DNA of 57,829 nt from a virus. The DNA lies in IMG/VR virus record IMGVR_UViG_3300001683_000002, positions 1 through 57,829 of that record; one strand, written 5' to 3'. Each line of letters starts with the position of its first letter. Positions within the stretch are counted from its first letter, which is position 1. The notes beneath the pieces are model-generated. The model saw nothing but the letters and a program-made list of their open reading frames with translations. It was not told the DNA's origin and ran no database searches. Positions 50,473 through 56,915 of the stretch are shown here, in pieces. The translations under genes and the position numbers were made by a program.

Positions 50473-50790
50473 ATGGGTCATAAATGGAACGACAAGACAA
50501 AACTAAGGGGAAAAGCTAAAGGGGAAGATTGCCAGGTTAGAGTACCTGGTGTCTGTAATTTTAACGCGGAAACGACTGTACTTGCACACCTGGGAGGAGC
50601 AGGTATGGGTACGAAGAATCACGACATACAAGGAGCTTGGTGCTGCAGTAGTTGCCACGACACTATCGATGGACGTGGCAGTACTCAGTTTACAAAGCCA
50701 GAGTTAACACTCATGCACCTGGAAGGGATCATGCGAACTATAGAAGCACTCTTGAAACGAGAGATTATTGAAATTAAAGTGAATAAATAA
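50473..50790 (+). CDS. DUF1364 family nuclease-like protein
   Basis: This 105-residue protein has CQVRVPGVCNFN, LAHLGGAGMGTKNHD, GAWCCSSCHDTIDGR, the DUF1364 signature. Conserved Cys and His residues fit a small HNH/treble-clef-like nuclease fold seen in lambdoid recombination genes. It lies just before ssb, supporting a DNA repair or recombination role. Confidence 0.85.
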   Translation: MGHKWNDKTKLRGKAKGEDCQVRVPGVCNFNAETTVLAHLGGAGMGTKNHDIQGAWCCSSCHDTIDGRGSTQFTKPELTLMHLEGIMRTIEALLKREIIEIKVNK

Positions 50791-50810
50791 CAAACAAAAG
50801 GGCAATTAAC

Positions 50811-51194
50811 GTGAATAAAGTAATTATAACAGGCAGACTAACATCAGACGCAGAACAGCGTACCATTCCGTCCGGTACCGCGATTCTGTCCTTCAGCGTA
50901 GCTAATAATACAGGATATGGTGATAAAGAGAAGGTTCATTATTTCAATTGTAGTTTATTTGGAAAACGAGCTGAGGGTAGATTACAAGAGTTTATGAAAA
51001 AGGGACAACTTGTAGCAGTGGAAGGAGAAGTTAGCTTGAACACGTACACTAAGAAAGATGGAACTGGAGGATCGTCTCTAAATGTATTTGTACAGAATGT
51101 AGAATTAATGGGTGGTAAGAACGACGTAGGAGTCGCACCAGCACCAGCCCAGGCAAAGAAAGATGAAGACTTTGATCAAGATGTACCGTTTTAA
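50811..51194 (+). CDS. ssb: Single-stranded DNA-binding protein
   Basis: This 127-residue protein uses a GTG start (AAAGGG upstream). The OB-fold pattern is clear: N-terminal VIITGRLTSDAE, F.VANN, VHYFNCSLFGKRAEG, then F.KKGQLVAVEGE. A low-complexity linker ends in the acidic tail DFDQDVPF, the bait for partner proteins. It coats single-stranded DNA for replication and recombination. It overlaps the nuclease gene by one base. Confidence 0.95.
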   Translation: MNKVIITGRLTSDAEQRTIPSGTAILSFSVANNTGYGDKEKVHYFNCSLFGKRAEGRLQEFMKKGQLVAVEGEVSLNTYTKKDGTGGSSLNVFVQNVELMGGKNDVGVAPAPAQAKKDEDFDQDVPF

Positions 51195-51577
51195 TGAGTG
51201 ACCCAACAGAGCAACAGGAGCAAGTGGCCGTCATCGGTTGGCTTAAGGCTAACAATGTCAGTTTCTTCGCTCCGCCGTCTTCGTTCTTTAGCTCAGCAAA
51301 AAAAGACAAAAGGTTTTTCGGTATGATTGGGAAATTAAAATCAGCAGGATGGTCGAAAGGGTTTCCTGATTTAATAATTTTCTTGAATGGTCGTACGGTT
51401 TTTATAGAGATGAAAACCCTGAACACAGGAGTAGTATCGCCAGCACAAAAGGCCTGGCTAGAAAAGCTAAGGTCATTAGGACACGACGCCTACATCTGCA
51501 AAGGAGCGGATGCAGCAATAGAACAGATTAATAAATGCATACAGCACGGAGGTGAGTTTTGGGAGTTAGGGTTATAA
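51194..51577 (+). CDS. VRR-NUC domain nuclease
   Basis: This 127-residue protein has KGFPDLIIFLNGRTVFIEMKT with the Asp-Glu-x-Lys of PD-(D/E)xK enzymes, and the later SPAQKAWLEKLR and GHDAYICKG stretch that defines the VRR-NUC family. Such stand-alone nucleases are common in phages and are thought to cut structured DNA. It overlaps ssb by one base. Confidence 0.9.
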   Translation: MSDPTEQQEQVAVIGWLKANNVSFFAPPSSFFSSAKKDKRFFGMIGKLKSAGWSKGFPDLIIFLNGRTVFIEMKTLNTGVVSPAQKAWLEKLRSLGHDAYICKGADAAIEQINKCIQHGGEFWELGL

Positions 51578-51690
51578 CAGTATCAGTAATATTATTTAGT
51601 GCTGTAGGGCTGGCAGTAGGAGTTGCGCTAGCATACACAGCAATTTTTGTGGGGATCATAGCCCACGCAGTCCATGATTTTTTTACGTAG
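51559..51690 (+). CDS. Transmembrane microprotein with TTG start
   Basis: This 43-residue protein starts at TTG 51559; GGAGGTG is correctly spaced inside the end of the nuclease gene. Two hydrophobic stretches form one long or two short helices (VITVSVILFSAVGLAVGVALAY). The unusual start codon and strong ribosome site support it. Function unknown. Confidence 0.55.
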   Translation: MGVRVITVSVILFSAVGLAVGVALAYTAIFVGIIAHAVHDFFT

Positions 51691-51700
51691 GAGAAAGACA

Positions 51701-51853
51701 ATGGCCAAAGACAGAGCACGTATTGAGTGGCTTACTGAGGAGGTGGCCGCCCAGCAAGAGCAGCTAGATTATTATAGAGATCTACTGAAGGAAGAGAAGG
51801 AATATACTAGACAAGAAGAGGCAGACAATGAGTACGTCAAAAGAGAAGAGTAA
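51701..51853 (+). CDS. Charged helical microprotein
   Basis: This 50-residue protein is Glu/Lys/Arg-rich and all-helical, likely coiled coil. The ribosome site is TAGGAG. Its end overlaps the LOG-family gene by 26 bases in another frame. Function unknown. Confidence 0.6.
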   Translation: MAKDRARIEWLTEEVAAQQEQLDYYRDLLKEEKEYTRQEEADNEYVKREE

Positions 51854-52547
51854 CGTAGGGTCGATAATGACAGAGTTTGCTGAGGCGGATCACTTATTTG
51901 AAGGCCTGGGCAAGGCGGTCACTATATTTGGTTCCGCTAGAACGCCTAGAACAGCAGTACCATACCAAAAAGCCGCTGACATTAGCGAGAAGCTAGCTAA
52001 AAATGGTTTCAGTACTATTACTGGCGGTGGGATGGGTATTATGGCTGCAGGGAACGAAGGAGCATATAGAGTACAGAACGAAGAGGTTGAGTCTGTTGGA
52101 ATGGGAATAGTACTTCCTTTTGAAACGGAGAACAACCAGTACGTTACTAAATGCTATACGTATAAGTACTTCTTTGTTAGAAAAGTAATGATGGTAAAGT
52201 ATTCAGACGCCTTCATATGTATGGAAGGTGGTTTTGGGACACTAGATGAAATGTTTGAAGTATTGACGCTTATACAGACATTGAAGACCCGTAGAGCTAA
52301 AGTGTATCTGGTTGGTGTAGACTACTATACTGGACTACTGGACTGGATAAAGACGACAATGCTGGGTTTTGGTTATATATCACCTGAAGACATTGATTTA
52401 ATCCACCTAACGGATGATGTTGATGAAGTGGTACGTATGATATCTGACGAACATGCCAATAATCAGCGATTAGATGAAAAAATTGCCTTAGGTAGGCAGT
52501 TGTTTGACCGAACTACAGAAAGAAGACCAACGAGGATAAGAATGTGA
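51828..52547 (+). CDS. LOG-family (SLOG-fold) nucleotide hydrolase
   Basis: This is a 239-residue protein. It has a Rossmann-like start (VTIFGSARTP, 31-40), GGGMGIM (66-72), an FFVRK stretch near 115-119, and EGGFGTLDE (133-141), which stands for the PGGxGTxxE motif of LOG enzymes with Glu in place of Pro. LOG proteins remove the base from nucleoside monophosphates. In phages a role in nucleotide signalling or anti-defence can be suspected but is not shown. It sits among small early genes. Confidence 0.85.
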   Translation: MSTSKEKSNVGSIMTEFAEADHLFEGLGKAVTIFGSARTPRTAVPYQKAADISEKLAKNGFSTITGGGMGIMAAGNEGAYRVQNEEVESVGMGIVLPFETENNQYVTKCYTYKYFFVRKVMMVKYSDAFICMEGGFGTLDEMFEVLTLIQTLKTRRAKVYLVGVDYYTGLLDWIKTTMLGFGYISPEDIDLIHLTDDVDEVVRMISDEHANNQRLDEKIALGRQLFDRTTERRPTRIRM

Positions 52548-52726
52548 TTTTAGATTATAGAACATACGTGGTAACGGAGTTCATGTGCGGTAACTGTTCG
52601 TGTGTATGGACTATACCCTCTCATGATAGAGAGAAACATGCTTATGTTACGTGTCCTAAATGCTCAATAACAGCAAACCCGGACGTTGACGAAGACTTAA
52701 CTAAAGGTGTGAATGATGAACTTTAA
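52544..52726 (+). CDS. Small zinc-ribbon protein, GTG start
   Basis: This 60-residue protein starts at GTG 52544 overlapping the LOG stop (GTGA). Cys15-x2-Cys18 and Cys37-x2-Cys40 form a zinc ribbon. A short acidic tail follows. Function unknown. Confidence 0.65.
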   Translation: MILDYRTYVVTEFMCGNCSCVWTIPSHDREKHAYVTCPKCSITANPDVDEDLTKGVNDEL

Positions 52727-52805
52727 ACAGGTAATAAAAATAGACTGTCACGGTCAAATAATGATATACTTAATTAACTTCGATGCTCCTCCAAAAGCAA
52801 AGTAG
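52716..52805 (+). CDS. Microprotein at the end of the early operon
   Basis: This 29-residue protein overlaps the previous gene by 11 bases and ends eight bases before a strong terminator. It has a short hydrophobic stretch (IMIYLINF). Real expression is uncertain. Confidence 0.4.
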   Translation: MNFKQVIKIDCHGQIMIYLINFDAPPKAK

Positions 52806-52812
52806 CAACCTC

Positions 52813-52855
52813 AGCCTGCCTAGCCTCGAAAGAAGCGAACGCAGGCTTTTTTTTT
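52813..52855 (+). terminator. Strong rho-independent terminator of the rightward early operon
   Basis: A perfect 7-bp stem, AGCCTGC (52813-52819) with GCAGGCT (52841-52847), is followed by nine T residues. It separates early/middle genes from the lysis-packaging genes. Confidence 0.9.
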
Positions 52856-52868
52856 ATAAGGAATTAAG

Positions 52869-53285
52869 ATGATTACTAAAGAACTAAGGAAACACGTAGA
52901 ACAAAGTGAAGGGCTGCGGTTAAAGCTCTATAAATGTACAAGTGGCCGCTTAACGATAGGTTACGGACACAACATAGATGACAATGGGATTACTCTTACT
53001 ATTGCCAAGGACATGCTAGAGGAAGACCTACAAGAAGCAGAACGATCACTGTTTGCTGCTTTCCCTGCATATCAGATGTTATCACAACCGCGTATAGACG
53101 CATTAATAGATTTGACTTTTAACATAGGTATCACTAAGTTTAAAAGGTTTGGCTATTTACATAAAGCACTAGCAATGCAAGACTTTGAAACAGCAGCAGC
53201 TGAACTAATGGACAGCAAGTATGCTAGACAAGTTGGAAATCGTGCCAAAATCAATCGTGACCTAATACTAACGGGTAAGAGATAA
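52869..53285 (+). CDS. Endolysin, GH24 lysozyme
   Basis: This is a 138-residue protein. The T4-type triad is present with spacing E-x8-C-x5-T: Glu14, Cys23 and Thr29, followed by IGYGHN. A Cys in the Asp position is known in other phage lysozymes. A late ALIDLTFNIG helix follows. It cleaves the peptidoglycan glycan chain. There is no signal peptide, so it depends on the holin downstream. It ends in an overlap with the next gene. Confidence 0.95.
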   Translation: MITKELRKHVEQSEGLRLKLYKCTSGRLTIGYGHNIDDNGITLTIAKDMLEEDLQEAERSLFAAFPAYQMLSQPRIDALIDLTFNIGITKFKRFGYLHKALAMQDFETAAAELMDSKYARQVGNRAKINRDLILTGKR

Positions 53286-53569
53286 TGACCAGGAACACTG
53301 CGAGAAGAAACCTAAAATTATTTTATGTCTTTGAAGATCATAAGATGGAGAAGGGATACGTAGAACAATGCTCTCCAGTAACAATAAGCACAGCAAAAGC
53401 GGTATCGACTGCTCTAGCTGCATTAAGGATGTTTGAGTTCAAAGCGTTCGAGTACGTTATAATGAGGTACGAGAGAGGGGTACCATTAGACAGAATAGAA
53501 CATATGCTCAAGAGCGATTTAACAGAGCTTGATGCTAAAGCTATGGACATGATTATTAAATGGGGCTAA
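53285..53569 (+). CDS. Hypothetical protein between lysozyme and holin
   Basis: This is a 94-residue, basic, helical protein. The C-terminal half (YVIMRYERGVPLDRIEHML) has a helix-turn-helix-like plan. The place between early terminator and the late promoter would suit a late-gene activator or antiterminator, which is a guess from position. It starts on the last base of the lysozyme stop. Confidence 0.6.
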   Translation: MTRNTARRNLKLFYVFEDHKMEKGYVEQCSPVTISTAKAVSTALAALRMFEFKAFEYVIMRYERGVPLDRIEHMLKSDLTELDAKAMDMIIKWG

Positions 53570-53604
53570 TTATACGTTTCAGCACATGCGAGTTTGCTAA
53601 TATT

Positions 53605-53619
53605 ATGGTATACTACCAT
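53605..53619 (+). promoter_or_regulatory. Extended -10 promoter inside a perfect palindrome (late promoter candidate)
   Basis: TGGTATACT provides an extended -10 (TATACT at 53609-53614). It lies in ATGGTA-TAC-TACCAT, a perfect inverted repeat (53605-53610 with 53614-53619). No good -35 is visible. It precedes the holin and the packaging genes. Confidence 0.55.
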
Positions 53620-53647
53620 GTTTCTTTTATACACAGAGGCAATTGTA

Positions 53648-54067
53648 ATGTTTGATATACCCAGTGCGGTCGAAGCTGCAAGCAACTTAATCAATGGTGT
53701 AGTAAGTCGTGTCTGGCCTGATCCAAGCGAAGTAGAAAGAAACAACCTGGAGCGTTTTAAAGCGGACTTGTCAATGGAAATGGCCATTACACAAGCCCAG
53801 ACTTCTATCAATAAGCAAGAGGCAGCACATAAGAGCATCTTTGTAGCAGGATGGCGTCCCTTTGTAGGGTGGTGTTGCGCGGCGGCGTTATTGTATGCAG
53901 CTATACTAGAGCCAATGGCTCGATTTATCTCACAAGTGTTCTTTGATTATGCTGGTGAGTTTCCCATTATCAACACAGACTTAACTCTTCAAATCTTGTT
54001 AGGAATGTTGGGATTGTCAGGGATGCGCTCATTTGAAAAAACAAGATCAGTAGCAAGGAGTAAATGA
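53648..54067 (+). CDS. Holin (3TM superfamily)
   Basis: This is a 139-residue protein from ATG 53648 (AGAGG upstream). A soluble N-terminal half of about 65 residues precedes SIFVAGWRPFVGWCCAA and two further hydrophobic segments, the holin_3TM pattern. It would permeabilise the inner membrane and release the lysozyme. It lies two genes after the endolysin and just before an accessory membrane protein. Confidence 0.85.
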   Translation: MFDIPSAVEAASNLINGVVSRVWPDPSEVERNNLERFKADLSMEMAITQAQTSINKQEAAHKSIFVAGWRPFVGWCCAAALLYAAILEPMARFISQVFFDYAGEFPIINTDLTLQILLGMLGLSGMRSFEKTRSVARSK

Positions 54068-54068
54068 C

Positions 54069-54359
54069 ATGAGTCTAGTGGTACAAATTATGGATAGTAT
54101 TCCATTCCTCCAGCACGGTGAAGACAAGGCCGGTAAACAAACCAAGGGGTATGAAGTGGACTTTAAGAGAATTTCGGAGGCAGCGCTAATAGCGGTAACG
54201 GCAGCAGTACTTACTATGTATGGGACACAAGCCAGCCTTACTGAGAGATTGTCAGCACTGTCACATGATATCCAAGAAGTCAAGAATAGCCAGAAGCAAA
54301 TCATACGTGATCTATATATACCTAGAGTAACATCAAGAGATAGTAGAGAACTACGATGA
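54069..54359 (+). CDS. Membrane-anchored coiled-coil lysis accessory protein
   Basis: This is a 96-residue protein. The first 30 residues are soluble, then DFKRISEAALIAVTAAVLT leads into one transmembrane helix (about 36-52), followed by a coiled-coil-like tail and RDLY(I)PR. Proteins of this plan lie beside holins in many phages and may be antiholin or spanin components. It overlaps the small terminase start by ATGA. Confidence 0.65.
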   Translation: MSLVVQIMDSIPFLQHGEDKAGKQTKGYEVDFKRISEAALIAVTAAVLTMYGTQASLTERLSALSHDIQEVKNSQKQIIRDLYIPRVTSRDSRELR

Positions 54360-54790
54360 AGAACGGACTAACACCACGGATGAAACGATTCTGTGAGTTT
54401 TACGTAGCCAACGGTGGCAATGGTACGGCAGCAGCTAAAGAAGCAGGATACAAGCCAGATAATGCTGTTGCTATAGCAGGCGAGAACTTAACAAAACCTG
54501 CGATACAACGATACATAGCAGAACTCAATGAGCCAGGACAAAATGCACGTATTGCATCAGCACAAGAGCGCCAGGAATTCTGGACATCAGTAGTGCGTGG
54601 TGAAGAAGCAAGTCGTACAGATCACGAAGGATTACCAGAGTTAGACATGAAAGACAGATTGAAGGCGTCAGAATTACTAGGACGTAGCCAACTGGACTTT
54701 GTAGAGAAGCGCATTATAGATGTAAGTATTAACGTAGCTGATCAATTAACAGCGTTAAAGCAGGCTGCAGTAGATGCCACATCAGATTGA
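54356..54790 (+). CDS. terS: Terminase small subunit
   Basis: This is a 144-residue protein. N-terminal LTPRMKRFCEFYV..GGN.TAAAKEAGY is the DNA-binding domain of the Terminase_2 family, with the helical oligomerisation part behind it. It recognises phage DNA and loads the large subunit. Its end overlaps the large terminase start by 17 bases. Confidence 0.9.
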   Translation: MKNGLTPRMKRFCEFYVANGGNGTAAAKEAGYKPDNAVAIAGENLTKPAIQRYIAELNEPGQNARIASAQERQEFWTSVVRGEEASRTDHEGLPELDMKDRLKASELLGRSQLDFVEKRIIDVSINVADQLTALKQAAVDATSD

Positions 54791-56192
54791 AGCATTCCTC
54801 ATAGAGACAGCGCATAAGTTCAGACATGACCCCTTAGCCTTCGTTAAGTTTGCCTGGGAAGCGAAACCTCATGAGTGGCAAGAAGACCTATTGAGAGATA
54901 TAGGCGATAAATTAAAGGCTGGAGAGATAGATCAACATGCAGCTATACTCCAAGCTATAGCGAGTGGACACGGCATAGGTAAGAGTTGTTTAGTATCCTG
55001 GTTAGTATTGTGGGCGTTAACTACTGAAGTGGACACCAAGGGTGTGGTAACAGCCAATACAGAGAACCAGCTGAAGACAAAGACCTGGGCAGAGATTGGT
55101 AAATGGTACAACTCGTTCAAGTATAAACACTGGTTTAAGTTTACTGCAACAGCTATCTTTAGTGTTGATACCAGTCACGAGAGAACCTGGAGGGTCGATA
55201 TGATCCCCTGGAGTGAAAGAAATACAGAAGCGTTTGCCGGGCTACACAATGCTGGTAAGCGTATTTTAGTGGTCTTTGATGAAGCATCTGCTATCCCGGA
55301 CAACATATGGGAAGTTACAGAGGGTGCCTTGACAGATGAAGACACGGAAATAATATGGTTAGCGTTCGGAAACCCGACAAGGAACACAGGGCGCCTGCGT
55401 GAATGTTTTGGAAAGCTAAAGCATCGATGGTCTCACCGTAAGGTAGACTCACGCACAGTACCGGGTACTAACAAGACTCAGATCGCCCAGTGGGTTGAAG
55501 ACTACGGCGAAGACTCAGACTTTATACGTGTTCGTGTTAAGGGTGAATTCCCTAGAGCGGGTACAAGACAGTTCATATCAGGGGACATAGTAGACGAGGC
55601 AGTAAAGCGCACCGTTGAAGTCCCATTTGGAACACCCAAGATCCTAAGCGTTGACGTAGCACGTTTCGGAGATGACCAGAGTGTCGTGGCAATGCGTCAC
55701 GGTAGAAAGCTAGAAACACTCATAAAGTTCAGAGGGTTAGATACAATGCAACTCTCTAGTGAAATATCGGCACTAATCACCAGTTCCAGGCCTGATGCGG
55801 TTTTCGTTGATGGCGTTGGTGTAGGTGGTGGTGTAGTTGATAGGTTAAGACAGATGGGTCACATGGTAATAGATGTGAATGCAGGTAGAGCACCAGATAC
55901 AGAGAATAAAGATACGCACGTTAATAAGCGTGTAGAAATGTGGGATAGAATGAAGAAATGGCTAGATGGAGCTGACATACCTGATGACCAGGATCTCAAG
56001 GATGAACTAATAGGGATTGAATACGGCTATGACAATAGAATGCGTCTACAGCTGGAGAAGAAATCAGACATGAAGAAGAGGGGACTATCGAGTCCTGATT
56101 GTGCGGACGCGGTATCGTTGGGCTTTTATGTTCACGTAGTGCCCCAGCAAGATGAACAGAACATGGAACCGGAGATATATTATGACAGTTAA
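54774..56192 (+). CDS. terL: Terminase large subunit
   Basis: This is a 472-residue protein. Walker A is SGHGIGKS (Lys70), Walker B is VVFDEAS (Asp169, Glu170), and the nuclease domain shows VDVARFGDD (Asp294) and VFVDGVG (Asp346). It powers packaging and cuts the concatemer. Together with the small subunit upstream and the portal downstream it forms the packaging motor. Start ATG lies inside the small subunit end. Confidence 0.95.
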   Translation: MPHQIEAFLIETAHKFRHDPLAFVKFAWEAKPHEWQEDLLRDIGDKLKAGEIDQHAAILQAIASGHGIGKSCLVSWLVLWALTTEVDTKGVVTANTENQLKTKTWAEIGKWYNSFKYKHWFKFTATAIFSVDTSHERTWRVDMIPWSERNTEAFAGLHNAGKRILVVFDEASAIPDNIWEVTEGALTDEDTEIIWLAFGNPTRNTGRLRECFGKLKHRWSHRKVDSRTVPGTNKTQIAQWVEDYGEDSDFIRVRVKGEFPRAGTRQFISGDIVDEAVKRTVEVPFGTPKILSVDVARFGDDQSVVAMRHGRKLETLIKFRGLDTMQLSSEISALITSSRPDAVFVDGVGVGGGVVDRLRQMGHMVIDVNAGRAPDTENKDTHVNKRVEMWDRMKKWLDGADIPDDQDLKDELIGIEYGYDNRMRLQLEKKSDMKKRGLSSPDCADAVSLGFYVHVVPQQDEQNMEPEIYYDS

Positions 56193-56340
56193 GCCACGTA
56201 ACCCAGATAAAGTACGCTCATTTAAAGACGAAGTGTCGATAGCGGATAAAGGACAGCGCAAGGAGAAGGAGTCTGGCTATGAGTTCAGTTGCCGTATCTT
56301 CGAGGATAAAGTAAGTAAAGAGGGTTACGACGAAGATTAA
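56182..56340 (+). CDS. Small charged hypothetical protein
   Basis: This 52-residue protein starts at ATG 56182, inside the end of terL, with GGAG nine bases upstream. It is strongly charged with mixed Lys/Asp/Glu and no domain. It may be a packaging accessory. Function unknown. Confidence 0.55.
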   Translation: MTVKPRNPDKVRSFKDEVSIADKGQRKEKESGYEFSCRIFEDKVSKEGYDED

Positions 56341-56374
56341 CCCACCGGTGGAAGATGTTAACTAACCCTTTGAT

Positions 56375-56383
56375 TGATAAGAT
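56375..56383 (+). promoter_or_regulatory. Extended -10 promoter candidate ahead of the portal genes
   Basis: TGATAAGAT matches an extended -10 (TAAGAT at 56378-56383) and the TTGATAA-(G)AT element of the TTGC-N17 promoters, but no TTGC -35 lies 17 bp upstream. Possibly weak or phage-factor dependent. Confidence 0.4.
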
Positions 56384-56409
56384 AAATATATAGACAGGAA
56401 TAAACGAAT

Positions 56410-56589
56410 ATGTGGGCAATGGTAATAGTATTAGTATCAGCAACAAGTTTCGCCACGGTTGCGAATCAAGTAACGGTATCAGATCAGTTCGCTAGCTTAG
56501 AATTATGTAGATCTGGTGCTAAACATTTCCGTGACGTTGTAGCTATTAATGATGTAACTGCTCACATAACTTGCATTCAGGTAAAATAA
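56410..56589 (+). CDS. Small exported protein with two Cys
   Basis: This is a 59-residue protein. The hydrophobic N-terminus (MWAMVIVLVSATSFATVA) looks like a signal peptide, and the mature part has two Cys at residues 33 and 55 that could form a disulfide. An AGGAAT site lies upstream. It stands between terL and the portal genes. Function unknown. Confidence 0.6.
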   Translation: MWAMVIVLVSATSFATVANQVTVSDQFASLELCRSGAKHFRDVVAINDVTAHITCIQVK

Positions 56590-56591
56590 AT

Positions 56592-56915
56592 ATGAGTATA
56601 CAAGAAGAACTAGCAAGCCAAGCAATAGCAAGAAGTGTATCGGAAGTGCTAGATAAGCATTATCCCGGTCATGCATGGGCAGTACAAGCGGATGTGATGC
56701 AAGGTATTGTTAAAGTGCATAACCTTAAATTGTCAGGGGAATGGGGATTCATGCTGATGATGGATGACTTAATGAATGACCCCACAGAACGTCCGGTTGT
56801 TAATGCAGGCGGTGAACTCCTGGAGCGATTCAAGCTTAGTCGTGGCAGGGCTCAAGAAGATGAAATCGAGAACCTACAGAGAGATATGCGAGGAGACGCA
56901 CTACATGGCACTTAA
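56592..56915 (+). CDS. Conserved portal-adjacent phage protein
   Basis: This 107-residue protein starts at ATG 56592. The N-terminus (SIQEELASQAIARSV) and the HYPGHAWAVQAD, LSGEWGF and GGELLERFKLSRG blocks are typical of a small protein beside portal or terminase in podoviruses. It overlaps the portal start by 11 bases. Its role is unknown. Confidence 0.7.
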   Translation: MSIQEELASQAIARSVSEVLDKHYPGHAWAVQADVMQGIVKVHNLKLSGEWGFMLMMDDLMNDPTERPVVNAGGELLERFKLSRGRAQEDEIENLQRDMRGDALHGT

